From: Eudromia elegans
Lineage: Eukaryota; Chordata; Aves; Tinamiformes; Tinamidae
Assembly: GCA_003342815.1 (NCBI GenBank)
Contig: PTEX01000119.1
Coordinates: 2,372,242-2,436,241 of the forward strand
DNA: 64,000 nucleotides
Reading direction: 5' to 3'
The notes below the pieces were generated by a model. The model ran no database searches, was not told where the DNA came from, and was given only the letters and a program-made list of their open reading frames with translations. Below, in pieces: positions 37,201 through 51,300 of this stretch (the first letter of the stretch is position 1; each line of letters begins with the position of its first letter). A program made the position numbers and the translations under genes.

Positions 37201-40200
37201 CTAAATAAGCACCTATTAAATATAACCAAATTTATTTTAGCTTCCCTTAGATTTCCAGTTTGGCTTTATGGATTCAACTTTTTGAAAGTGTGAAAAACAA
37301 ATTTTTGAAGTTTCTCACTTCTCATTTAATTATGTACCACTTAGTTTGAATTAAAAAAAAAAAAGGCAAAAAAAAAAAGCATTTTTCCCCCTATATTGTA
37401 CCTCAGAAACTACAGCTGCTTGACTTTCATTCAAGCTGAAATTGCCACTCCTGGTATTACAGTCCCTTATGCAGTCCAGTGATTTATTTATGCTTTTCTC
37501 TTAACCTGTCTTTACTCTCTGACAGATGAGCGTGGGAGAGATGCCTCTCACAGTTGAATTTTCATTCCGGGAGACTATAATGTCTCAAAGTCAAGTTTAT
37601 TGTTCTTTTTATTCCTATTAACTCACTTCTTATTTCCCTATGCAAATGTATTCCTATTTCTTATGCTATATCCAACTGCAAACCAGATCTTCGAAGTTTT
37701 TTGGTCAACTGGACTACTAATAGGAACCTTTATGAACCAGTATTATTATGTACTAGGTTTCCATCCATCTTCAGCGTTTTGTTAAAATCTTCTCTTCTTA
37801 GCTCTCTACTAGTCTTGATTCAGCATCCATCTAGCTAGGAGTAGACACGGTGTCTATCGATCTATTATATTGTCTCCTGACTTTTCTTCTTTCTTAATTT
37901 GTTTGCCAAAAGATGGCATGCTCCAGGTTGTAAGGAGTCCTGGTAAGTGACTTATGAAAGAGTCAGAAGGATAGAACCCCTACTTTTCCTACTTTCCATC
38001 TGTAATCATATAAAATATGCTGTAGCCGCATCTGGGACTTCTGTTCAATAAAACTTGAAGGTTTTAGTGGCATGGATTGTTAAGTCTAGTTAAGAAAAAG
38101 CAAAAATGTTCTGTTCAATAGCAATAAAAAACATGCCAAAAGTGCCCTGAAAAGATTGTAAGCTTGCTATAGCACAAGTGACCCTTTGGCACTGTTTATT
38201 TTTTTCAGGTTTGTTTTCTCAATAAAACTGAGATAAATAAGTCTGCTAACTTTTAGTTTTGCCTCATCAGTTGTGACTGTATGGACAGAGGACTTTTAAA
38301 AAAATAATTTCTCTGTCAAAAATAAATTTTTGAAGTAGTATAACCAGGCATTCATGCACTATTTTTTTTTTTTTAGCTAAGATTTGCAAAAGAGAAGGTT
38401 ATTTTAATGTAGCCTGTGACACCTATGGACTTATATATATTTGTGCATATAAATTTTAAGTTTTAGAATGGATAAAATCTCAATCATATGGGTTTCTCAG
38501 GGCAGGTAAAGAAAACTGTATAGCCCAGGATAATGCCAATACTTTGACAAAGTTTTGCTTTCTTACAAAAAAATGGTCATTGATAATGTAAATGACTCCT
38601 TGTTTTCATTTTATAATAGGTGCTTGGAATTTTTAAAGCCACCTATCTGTCCTGATTTAGAGGAATTACATTAAACAAATGCTGCTAATTTTTGATAACA
38701 GTTGCTGTTTTAACAAATATTTTGGTTATCAGAACAAAGATGTTTAAGATCCAAGAAATGCAACTTTTTGCTTAAATGCAGGAGGGTGTCAAGAAAGCAA
38801 TCAATTTTAATATATCATTTAAAATTTTCTGTTGGTTGCAAGCATCTTGACAATGGCTTATGAAGTTATCTAATGTCATGAATAATTTGCAAAAATTTGT
38901 GCTACAGTATACAAGTAGTTTTCCATATTTCTTGCTGTGATTTCTTTTCTTCTGACTCTTATCCGTCAGAGCGCTTATTGCCAAAGCCTAATTATATGAA
39001 TTACTAACTGAAAAGTTGAAAAGTTTCAAGTACCCTTATCAAACGAAGATGTTTCTAGAGATAATTGGCTGGCTACAAGCATTTAAAAAAAAAAAAAGGA
39101 CAAAATAAATAAATTAAGCTGTTCTATTTTGTTTGGTGTCAGATCAGAAATAATAAATGCAACCGTGGCTTACACTGTCTTGAAAAACTATTAGAATGGT
39201 GTATGCTACATTTAGTCTTTCTGTGATTTTTTCCTTACTACTAATAGCAGGCTATGGCAGGTGTTTGTTTGGCAGAAAAATGTGGAATCCAACCCTACTC
39301 AGATCAGAGAAATGTTGTCACGTACTCACTAGTCTAAAGGCTTTTGTGCAGTGGTGTGGGAAAGATTTGTTATGGTCTGTGGTGAGCCAGCTGATAATTT
39401 ATTTCGACTCTTTTTCTCATACCAGATAGACTGCATTTTTAAAAGGCAGAAAATATCCATTAAATACTTTCCTTGTTATTTTTCTTTCTAAGTAATTTCT
39501 GCAATGAGCACAGGGACCATTAGTACAATGCATTAGTGTCATGAATAGTAGAGGAAGTGGTCTAGGAAGTGTTATTGTTTCAGACTGTGGTCTACAGTAT
39601 AAAAAAAAGTTTTCAAATTGCTATGCTAGACAGTTAATTACAATGTGTGAAATCTAAGCTCTGAAACATAAATATAGCATATGTTTAGGAGCTGTAAAAA
39701 ATAATTAATAATAGTGATCATTAGTTTCACAGAAGTGAAATAATAAGGTGATTTAAACCTTTTTATCAACCCCTTCTCCTCTATGATAGCAATTTCAGGA
39801 TCAAGATATTAATTTATTGAAGATTTACTTGTAATAGAACATCTGGTTTCATAGCAAATTTCCCTAAGTAGCCATGCTCAAGGCATATGCTGCTGGGAAG
39901 CCTGCATTTTCTGATGGATGAGCAGTGGGTTGACTACTCTCCTTCTGGTTTTACAAAACATTTTACCACACTTTCTACCATTACATAAAATATACATTAG
40001 AAATACAGCTATATCATTATTTTTTAGGGTAACTGGGTTGATGTAATCATATATAAGGAATGGGTAGGGATTGAAAGAGCAATAAATTTTAAGCAGTTAA
40101 TGTATGACAAAGCTTCATAAAATGTTTTGTAATGGAAGAATACGACATTACCCACAGTGATAATTACCATACAGTGGCGAAATACTAATATTTATACACT

Positions 40201-43200
40201 CATTCATGGTTGGTGAGACAATTATTATAAAGCATGGTCGTTAAATCCTTACATATATTTTATATTCAAAGGATGGAAGAATAGACTCAAGCAAAAAAAT
40301 AGTAAAGGATTGAGAATCGAGAAAATGTAATCATACTCAAAACAATCCAGTAATTCTTAAATAAATGAAAATATTTTTTACAATGCATTTCATTTTTTTT
40401 ATTCCAGATAATGTTGTATAAAGAGCTCAGCTTTAATTATTATACTTGCATTTTTCACAGTTCAGAGCCCATACACCCAACTTTTTGTGATGAAGAACAG
40501 AACTTTCATTGACTGAATATTGACTGATTTTCCCCAAGAGGTTTTAAAACAAAATTTACAGCAGTATTTGCATTAAAAATAATCCTTAGGCTTTTGCAAG
40601 TGCTAATGCACATGGATAGATAATCAAAGTGAAGCTTCCTTATTTCAGGAAATCAGTTAATGAAACAAACAAACAAAATATCTACACCACATACTATATT
40701 CAAATAGTAACAGTTTTTGGATGTTTTGCTAATGGCTCAGTTATTGGCTTTTCTTTGTTTTCTTCTTCTTCTTTTCCCTTTTTTTTTCATAGTTATTAAG
40801 CCATGCAGTATATGTTCTTGCATCCTCTTCTCCTTCTCAGATAACTGGTGTAAAGAATTGATCTCTGGAAGAAAACAAATAATCAATAACCATTATCAAC
40901 AGACTCATGCTTGCCTTTTTCTGTAAATCAGGGGATCTGATAGCGAAACAGAAAGCAGAGATAAAAACTGTCATCTTGATCAGTGGCATCCCGCATTTGT
41001 GCTCTGTTTACTACACTGCCATACAGTGGTACTCTTGCCTTTATAACACTATGGGTACTGCTGTCACACAGTAAACAGTCTGATTTGAAATCTGTGTTTT
41101 TATTGTTATTATGAATTATAATAATTATTTAAAATGCACCCATTGATTTAAGTCTGAAAATTTAGAGGAAAGTTGCCCAGCTTTATATTAATTTCATGAC
41201 AGAATTATATTTTATCAAGAGTTGAACTGTTTTCCCCCCTGTATTAAACAGTCTGTTATCAGAAGAAACATAGACTGTAGCCAGTCTCATGTTACTGTTA
41301 GTGTCAAATATAGCTAGTTTCTTTTGTTCTTGCAAAAAACCAAGATGGATATAATGAAATGACCCAAGTTCCCTCTGGAAAAGACAGACAGTAAAGGAAT
41401 TATATCACTTCAACAGTGATATATTTAGACTCGAATTCAGCATAGTTAGTTCAGCAGATAATCTGAAGCACATCTGGTAAAATAATTAAGTTTATTCCCA
41501 CTCAAGGAAGCATAAATTCAATTTATAGGCCATTGTTTAACTTATGATTTAATGAACTTAGTGGACACCCCACTCTCATATCCTCTGACACTGCCAAAAA
41601 GTTCAACAGAGTTGTGTAAACTTACATATGTGATCATATGAGACTTGTTCAGTAGGAAGTTGTACTATAAATATCACAGTAATTGTAGCATTTACATAGG
41701 TGCTTTCACTCATGTTTTTGCTTACTATGGTTTTAATAACAGCAAAAAAAAAGATATAAGTAAGTATTAGTTCAAGTATAACCAAAATATTCATATGCTA
41801 GCCTTGATAGTATTGTGAATCTCCAAAGTCCTTTTTTAATTTTAACAGTGTCAAATATAATGAATGGCTTTGGCATTTGTCCTGGTGAGTGTGTGCATGT
41901 GAGCATGCATAAGCTCGTTATATAGAATGTATAATTTCCTCAATGGTACTTCTCTCTGAAAATATCTGTATAAAATAAGCTATTTGCATGGTCAGCATTT
42001 CTCCCTATTTAGAAAACATATAGCTTTGAAAAACATCTTGCACACTTGTGTTTTTATCTCTGCTTTTCCTTTTATGAAATACCTTAGACGAGGGTAGACA
42101 TTTCTTTTTGCATTTAGTTTTATGGGATTGTATTTAGGGCTTTTTTAAGTTTTCTATTTATGACCATGTTTTTTCTTAAAGCAAAAATATAAATGACTGC
42201 CTTCTTTTATGGTTAGTGCAAATTGCAAACATAAATCAGTGTGCAGTGGTTCATGGTGCATACATGCATAAAACAATGTGCACTGGGGAAATGATGAGTA
42301 AATACAAATGTTGTGCTTGTACATTTGAAGTATTTCTAGCTGATATTTTTTATACTAGGAACCATCTCCCCTCCCTCCTCCCCCGCCAAGATTTGGTAGA
42401 AATAGTAAATATAAGTAAATGATAAGCATACTCCAGAAGTCCAAATGAGTGTTCTGAAGGCAGAATGCTGTGGTCATTAATGTACATACAGTGAATCAGT
42501 ACAGGGACAACTACTAGCACCATTACTGAAGTGTAAGGAGAAGACTCATCAGTAAACAGTGCTATGTGATGCGGGTAGAGCTGTACCACTCACATACTTT
42601 TCTTGACCATATCAAGCAGATCAAGTTCAGTGTTCTGGAATGCTGATCTGAAACATGGAGGAAGAAAAGGATAAAGAGAGGATATCTTTCACATATCTTT
42701 CTTGATAAAGTAGGAGTATGGCTGCACAAAGAGCAAACATATTGCACATTTTAGGACAGAGCTCTTTCTCATCTTTTCTGTCATGATGAACCAGCACTAT
42801 GTGTTTCTAGGCAGTTACTTGTAAAGTATTTTGAGCAGAGCAGCCTGACTGAGGGCAGCCTACAAACCAGCTATGGCTTGCATGACACCGTTTTCCATGT
42901 CTCCTCTTCAGGCAAAGACTCAGCCTGCATCTACTCTATTGGCAAGCAATTTTACAACAACCCAGTTGCCCCATTGTTTGCCCATAATTAATGACAGAGC
43001 TGAGGCTGCTGGGGAGTCAGAAGGTGTCAGTTTCTGTCCATATGCAGTGTTGGATGCTTGCCCCACAGCAACAGTTTGCAATGTCTCCAAGCATGCCAAG
43101 AACTCAGCGCATGCCATGTCCACCCTCACAGCCTACGGCAACACTGCAGTCTGCTTTTTCCAGGCAGAGACAATTGCTATGCATAGCAGTAATGGGGGCA

Positions 43201-44017
43201 TATGTTCAGCAGGTAGCTGAACCTTGGAAGAAATACAGAGAGAGAAGTTCAGAGGGATTTTAATGCACCTTCAAGAGACTCATGTTGCAAACTATTCTCT
43301 AGAGAGTCATCTCTTCCTTGACTGCTTGTAGCCGGATCTTAGTGAGTGCACCCTCTCACGAAGCATCAAAATGAAACTAGAAACCATATTTCCTCTTTCT
43401 GCTCAAAATTCTCTTGTGTGTTGTTGTGTGTTCTCTTGCTTTCTGTGTACAAATCCTTCTGCTAATCAGTTACATCTTGGTCAATAAATAGCAGTTCTAG
43501 TGTTCTTCAGCAGAATTTTCCTTGAGGGATGTTTGGGCTATTAACTGAAGTGATTACTTCAGGTAACTCATACATATCAAATATATTTTTAAATGCCTCA
43601 ATAGCTGTAACAGAAAACGATTTGTCATATATGATACTTATGAGTACCATCAATAAATATTAGCTTTACAGAAGTACCTTCACTTTTTCTTTCTTCTTTT
43701 TTGCAAAATCCATATATAGAACTTGTTCATATTTAATGGTTCACTTCCATGAACAATACAGAATACTTTTTAGTAGGTTTAGGTGATTCACTTGATTTCT
43801 CAAGCTGTCTACTTTTCATTTCTGTATTCTGTAAGAAGTATCTTTCCATTTCTATTGTTCTACAAAGATGTTTGAGTAATGCAGTTGGCTGCTGTTGGAG
43901 ATGGACACATTCTTCTGACGTGTTGACGTAAGACTAAAGCAAGTTCCGCATGCAAGAAATGGTATATCTGCTAGTTTTCTGCTAGATCTTATATCTTTTA
44001 GAGCTGTGTTTCTCTTT

Positions 44018-44037
44018 TATTATTATTATTATTATTT
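44018..44037. repeat. (TTA)n short microsatellite
   Basis: Six or so TTA units in an otherwise T-rich stretch. Confidence 0.8.
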
Positions 44038-47000
44038 CTTGTTTACTAATTAACTGAAATCACCTGGAAACAAAAAAATCTCCAGAGAAAAGACAGCGTG
44101 TATTTTCTTTGTAAATGAGCTAATTGCTTTCAGGTCTTCATGATGGAGTCTGTGTGAACATTCTTAGTGCTAAAAGGCTCCATGTTCTTGGTGTCCTATA
44201 ATTTCTTGCTATTTATTCTGTGATGTTTCTTAGGATTATAATGTCTTGCAAAGTTCATTTTAATGATGGCCAACGTCTTGATATTGTCTTTGGATAGGTG
44301 TATTTTCTTATTGGTGACAATAGCAACTGAGCACTGAAGAGCTCTACATGTTTAAAGAGAGCTGTTTTGTAGATCTTAGCTCCCAAAATACACTTTGAAA
44401 TACAAATGTGATAAAGAAATCCAATCATTCATTTCACTATTTCAGTGATTCTTTTAATTTTTTGCTTCTAAGATAACCTCTTTAATGATACAACAAATTG
44501 AAACTTAAACAGGGAGAACAACTCAGATCAGATAAACTTTCCTTTATGAGAGGCATCATTTAAGTCAGGTATTTCTTGTGACTTTACAGATATGAAACTA
44601 CCTTATAATTCTGAAAGATGTATTCTCTCTCTCTCTGCCCCCATGGCAGCTATGAAGTGCAACTATAAGGTTAATCTTAGGTAAACAGAATCTTCTTCTC
44701 TGATAACTTTTCATGTAGACTTTGGTTGCTTTGGTTGCTTATTTTCAGCTTCTCTACTAGCTGGCAGAAGGCTTTGCTTACCCCAGAGATGGTGATAATA
44801 CCTTCTGAAATGCCCATGCATTTTTACATACCATGGAGGACTGGTATAGATACTCTGTAGATAATGATTTTATTCAAAGTATTGGATTCTCAGCTCCCTG
44901 TACCACCTTCAGGTAAACATCGTCGCCTTCAGGTACCTACCAGCCCTTGATTTCCTCTAACTCATTGCTTATGCATAGCAGTACTATATATTGTAGAGTT
45001 CACTTTAGAATCAACGAGATTTGCTTATAATGAGGCTTCTACAAACTATACAAATAACTGCAACTGAATTTGATACCATACACAAACCATACACAGTTCT
45101 AGCCTTTATTGCAGTGGTAAATATTTTTTTCCAGATTGATGTGTTAAATAATTAACATGTGGCTGATATTAACTCAGTTTTTGGTGGCAATTGCACAGCC
45201 AAAATCTTGTCTGTCAGTTTGCTTGTTTCTAGTCACTTTCTACATCTGATCACATCTATTTGGCACTTTCAAATAGAGAAGGCAGATTTTTTTAGTAACC
45301 TCTTGTCAGATCATGACATATTTAACAGCTATTTTAAAGCAGTGCAGTATTAATATTAAAAGTCAAAATTCGTAAATACTGCATCTCATTGCAATATGTA
45401 TTGACATGTCAGATTTCAAGTCCCATAGTTAGGCTAAGTACAAATTTGAAATACTCTTGCTTCCTGTACCCAACACCAACAATTTATTTGGTAATATTTC
45501 TGGAACAGAACATCTTTAGCTCTTCCAGAGTGAGAATTTTTCTATCACAAGGTTTAATCTCTAGTGTTATAAGAATCAGTATAAAACCAACCCATCGAGG
45601 AAGGGACACAGTATTTCAGATTAAATCTCTTGGGAACTCCTCTTGTTTATTTCTGATCACATCAAAGATAAGGCCACTTTGTGTCCTTTGTGTGTGAACT
45701 TGTGTGTGTGTCCAAAGTTGTGTGAACTTTGGAAATGTACTTTTAGAAGAGGGCTAGCTAATTTTGGGAAAGCATTGTGTGTCCATTGTTGTAATCAATC
45801 TAGTTCTTGGATTTTCATATTAATGACTTGCTTTCATATTGTTAACTGTCTTCCCATTCCTTTGTAGAATAATACTTCTGTTATAGCAGAAAACAGAATG
45901 TTTTATTTTTTTCAGTGAGTTGTGAATTCCTCAAGGAATGTATCTCTCAAATGAAAAATGTTTTAGCCTTTTGTTTTTTTTTTCCTTCCAAGTGCACAAG
46001 GTATGGCATATGCCTTATTCTAATGAAAGCATTTTCTTCCTTTCTATAGAGAGATCTATATGCGAATAGGGATCTGAAATTTATCAAGTAATTAATTTAA
46101 ATATTTTTCAAATTCATCTCCTGTAATTGCTTATGAACAACTGCTCCTACTTCACTTTTAATATGTATAAACTTGCCTGCTTTATCAAGCTAGAAGAATT
46201 CAACAATCACCCTAAATAGATTAGAATACCCCCTAGAACAAATAGAAAGTAAACTTTAAATAGTTGGTCCTATATATGCCTCATGCATTTTCTAGGGATG
46301 ATTGAAATTATTACCAGCATAAAAATAATCCTTCTAATCCACACACTTACATGCAATACCAGCGTGTATAATGCTAGAGAGTCAGAATGTGAAAAATGAA
46401 GTAATAAAATGTCATGGAGTATTTTCTGTGAAAGCAGTGCTTGTCTTGTACAAGTGTGTGATACTACATATTTTCAGTGGACTATCCACTGATGTTAGTG
46501 GAATATTCATCAGCAAGTATGATTTAGGGCTCAGTGTGAAACCCCAAATTTATTTTTTTGATGTTGCAGTGGGTAACATTGTTTAGGTGTGACGTGTTCG
46601 TAGTGAAATCAATGGGGCTGTATGCAGCATTCTACAATAAAATGTCCTGTATGATATGTTTTCTTCATGTAATACAGCTTAAAAGGATCCACTTCATCTC
46701 ATTCTCCTTTCCCCAGCTCCAGTGTTAATGGGCACAAAAACTGCAACCACTTTTTTTGTATACCTTTGTAGTGTTAAATATTTCAGCTCAGTAGACCTGC
46801 ATTCATGACAGGACATAAGTTAAATCTGAATGTCTTCCGTTTTTGAAGTATTAAAAAAATCTATGTAGCTATCAGCTGAACCTAGGAAATATGACAAGAT
46901 GTTTAAAAAGAAGCTTATTTTTCAAAATTATCTGTTGGGCAAAGGCAATGTTGTCATTATGAAAAAGTCAAACGTTTAACCTAAGATAATTTATGTACAT

Positions 47001-48289
47001 AAAGATTTGTGGAAACTGCCAAAGAACAATGAGGTCTGAGGATATGTGTTTTTCTACCCAACATTTTTCTTTCCTCCAATATATTCAGGTCACAAAGTAC
47101 AGTTAACTAACTGGTGTATTTTCTTTGCTCGAAGCACTGCTGCATATTCTATTCATTTTAATTGTTTCCCTGTCTAAATCTTGAAGGAAAAAATAATAAT
47201 TACATACTGTATAGTAATACAATCGCATTGCAATTATCTACCTTATTATCCCATTGGTTCATCTTGCATGCTATCCGTGGGCAACAAATCTGACAGTGTA
47301 CAGCAGTACTTGCCAAGTATTGTTAAAGCTGATTTTGTGCTACTTAAGTGTTGCAGTATTACATGATTCATACCGTGTGTTTATAATATGTTAATGATAT
47401 AGTGCTCAAATATTGCTTTACTAAAGCAGGATGGAACATGATATCAGACTATAATCATTGACTGATACATTAAAATGATTCTGTAGTAATAAATTTCACT
47501 GTGTTTATCTGCAAGATTGGTGTCTGCAAAGCACTGTTTTTGGTGGGAATACAGACACTGCAAATCTGGTTACAGAAGGGGAGACAGAAGATGTCATAGA
47601 AGGGATTGGACTTTGGATGACTTAATAATAATGAAATGTATTTTGAAGAAGATACTTTAGAAATTAAATACTTACTGTGAAGTATAAGAAAGAAGGTGGA
47701 ATCCTGGTTTTGTCTAATGTAAAAAAGACACTGAGGAACTACTTATACTGAAATTTCTCATTGTCTATTCTGTGAACTTGACTTTAAAACTTGATTTAGC
47801 AAAATATTTGACTAAGTGCTTAACTTTTGAACTTGGGTCTAATTATATTAAGTTTTTTTTTACAATGCATTGAAGTTTTACTTTACATTGAAGTTTTAAC
47901 AAATCTGAATAGGAGCACTAAAGTGTGCATTCCCATAATATGAAGAATTTTCCAAACAAAAACAAAATGTGAGAAGATTTAGTGGGTGAAAAGCTTTTGG
48001 AACCAGCATTCATGTCCCAGTTGTGAATGAGGAATTAACTGAAAAATATGCAGAATAATCTATTACAACTCCAGTTTCTATGATTTTACTTTAGTATTTT
48101 TTATCCTTCTTAAATTAATATTTAATATTAGAATATTAAACTTTAATATTAGAATATATATATATGAAATATTATTCATTTAAGGAAAATAATGAATGGC
48201 CTTAATGCTGCTGGGAAAAAAAAAAAAAAAAAAGACTATCCTAATTCAAATTGATATTGGTGACTGAAAATTGTGGCAGTCACTTCCTG

Positions 48290-48320
48290 GAGGGTTTATT
48301 TCAGTTGAGGGTTTATTTCA
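48290..48320. repeat. 17-bp-period direct duplication
   Basis: GAGGGTTTATTTCA occurs at 48290-48303 and 48307-48320. Confidence 0.85.
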
Positions 48321-51300
48321 ATGATTAATAAATGCAAGCTGTTATAAGAACAACTTGTACATCTCAGTAGCTATCATCCATAACTAACAGTCTTGAAGAG
48401 AGACAGATCAGGCAATGAGCCTGGATTATTCTTGCTCCAAAAGCTGGTGCTCTAGGTTGATGTTTAAGATTATTGGTAAAACACTAGCAATAAAAGTTTT
48501 CCTGTACACTATAAATCCTCTGTCTCTCTCTCTTTTTTTTTTTCTCCTTTTCTTTTCCTTGACATTTCACAAGAAAGCTGCCTAATGTACCATAGCATAA
48601 AATAGACTTTAGCGGTACACACTCGGTTGGAAAGAGTATTTCAATTATATTCTTCTTGCTGACGTTTACGATTAAAAGCAATGAGTATCTTCTGGGAATA
48701 ATCAGTTTGACAGATTGGGATTTCAGGATGGTATTAACACGGTTGAAAATGAATTGGTAAAATATAAATCTCAGTAAGTAAAATGATAACTTTTACTTCC
48801 AGAGCTCTGATTGTTATGATGTAAATACACATAAAGTCCTGTGTTAACAAGGAAAGATTCGTTTTCAAAAGCATCTTTTATGCACACAGCTGTGGATTTC
48901 ATTACGTGTTGTTTATCTTGGTTTATTGTAAATCCCCAGGAAAGTGACAGTGCTTTAGGATGAGGTAATCAATTGTACTTAATAGCCCAAAGACTGCTAT
49001 ATTGAATTAGAGTAGTTCATCGGCCCTTGAAGCATAGATGGGAACAGAATGTAGAAGTAAAAGAGAAAAAAAAGAGCCTGGCTCATTGCCTGAGATGGCT
49101 GAAGGCGCTGCTGCTTGGTGTCACAAAGCAGGGACACAGCACAGGCTCACTATCCACTCCCTCCAATGGAGATGAAACAATACCCCAGCTTCTCTAAGAG
49201 GATCAGTTGTACAGCAGAACATGCCATGCTTGGAAGGACTAAAAGCCTGCCTGACTCAGGATATAATTTTTACTGCAATCAATAGTGGAGGTTTAGAAGG
49301 AGTATCTGAAACTGAACATGTAGTGTAGTAGTGTTCAGTTAATATTTTTCCTGTGAGGACAATACAGGCCCTGTACACACCCTTGGCATGGCAAATCTTA
49401 GTTCCATATGATAAATGGCAAAACTGGGAGCACCCCACAAACAGGGTTCAACCTGGGAGATTCCAGAGAACAAGCCCAAATACAAATGTAAAAGAAGCAA
49501 GGAAGCCTAAGAGGAGGCTGCATGAAGTCTTTTTAAAACCTTAAAATTGCTAGATCTGAAAGCAGAACTTGTGGAGAGGAACCTTTTTTTTTTTGAAGAT
49601 GCAATGGACAAATGACAATTTTTTAATAGGAGTAGTGTCTTCCAAATTCATATAGTTTTGTTCTTTAATGAAATATTTCTAAAGGTTGGAAGTATTTTGT
49701 TCCCCCTTTCAAGGGCTCTATTTGTAAAGCTGTGAGGTACAGTTGCACCTAAAAGTGCTGCTTGCTTTGCAGTCACCATCTTCATCTACACTGCATTCCC
49801 TTATTAAAAGTGCATTTTGACTGCTAAGTGAAAATAACATCCATTGCAGAATGGTCAGTTGCCAAACTGAATTTCCCAAAAGACAGAGAGCCTGCAGTTA
49901 AAAGTTCCAGCTTCCAGCACTCTCTCAATTACAGAATAGCAGAGAGAAGACCTGAAGATAGAGGCACTTTCCTCTCTCTCCCAGACATAACCTCATATAA
50001 ATCAGCTTGCCAAAAGGAAATTACCTTTCAAGCTATTTATGAAATCTCAGCTCCACAAATTGATTGTGGTTGTTATTGACAATTAGATAGTTAACGCAGC
50101 GTTATGCACAACTGAAATACTTGAAGTAAATGAAGTACATGAATTTACTTGATGGTTAGGATATTGAGCTTGTACAAACATGTATCATTGGATGATCTGA
50201 TTGAATATATCTTTCACTATCCATCTAACATATTTTCTTCTCAAGACAAGTAGAAAGGCATTGGACAGAAAAATGATGATTCTTGTCAAACTTTTGCCTT
50301 AGTCAGTACAATCACTGGATAGAGCACAGAAATAATTTATTAAGCAGGGTCTGTAGCCCTCATTCCCTCTTTCTGACTGTGCAAAACAGGAGATCAGAGC
50401 TCTACTCTGCACTCCCTCCCTGTAAATTTTGCATTGCTCTTTGTATACTGGTGAAATTTCAATAGCGAGGGTGAATACTAAGAGAAGTTCTGACCTCACT
50501 TGAAGGTGGCAGACAAAAGGCCCTCGGGCTAAAAACCATACAGAACTGGAGACTTCAACTTCTGCCCAGTCCTCTCACTGACATGTCATGTAAGTTTATA
50601 AAATATTTTGTGGGTGGAGAGGTATTGATTTAGAAACAAGTTCTCCCATTTTGCTACCTCTGCTAGCTTTGAATGCTAACAGTCTGTGAATATATCTTTA
50701 TTTGCTCTAAATTCAAAAAGTTCTGCTGCTACTCACTCCTAATTTTCAGATATCAACAAATGCCAAAATTCTCTGTTATTTTTCATATTCTGATGTTCTA
50801 AAGCATGAATCATTCTTTCTGAAGGACAGGCACTTTGTATAATGTCTTTTGTCATGAAGCACGCCACCACTGTCCTTTTTTTTTTCTGAAAATTCCTTGT
50901 AGAAAATGCAATCTAACTTGAAACATGATCTGCTCTTACATCAGGAGAATGCTGATAGAAAATTAATAAGAGAGAAATAGGTGGGAATATTTTTAACAAT
51001 TTTGCTGAGTAATGAATTTCAAATTGGGCCATAGTCAGGAAACTAGTCTCTTTCTTTACCTGCTGACTATTAATAGACATGTATCCTTCTTTGAATTATT
51101 AGTATTTTGATATTGCTGTCCTGTCTTCCAGGTTGTAAGACCTGCTATCTGTGTGTATGTACAGTCATATTCTGAAAAACAAAAACACACAACTAGCACT
51201 TCTAAGTGAGTCTACTGTCATCATTGCTATTTTCTTCATACTTTTTGAACCGCTAGAAGAGAATTTGCACATTCAAATCTTAAGTTCACAATTTATTGCT

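Noticed and set aside
42873-43220. Host protein-coding exon of 115 codons
   Set aside because: It has no recognisable domain, overlapping frames are open on both strands, and there is no clear splice pattern; kept only as a finding to check.
45389-45867. 102- and 74-codon plus-strand frames
   Set aside because: Low-complexity A+T-rich sequence with GT-rich slippage repeats; no motif or splice context.
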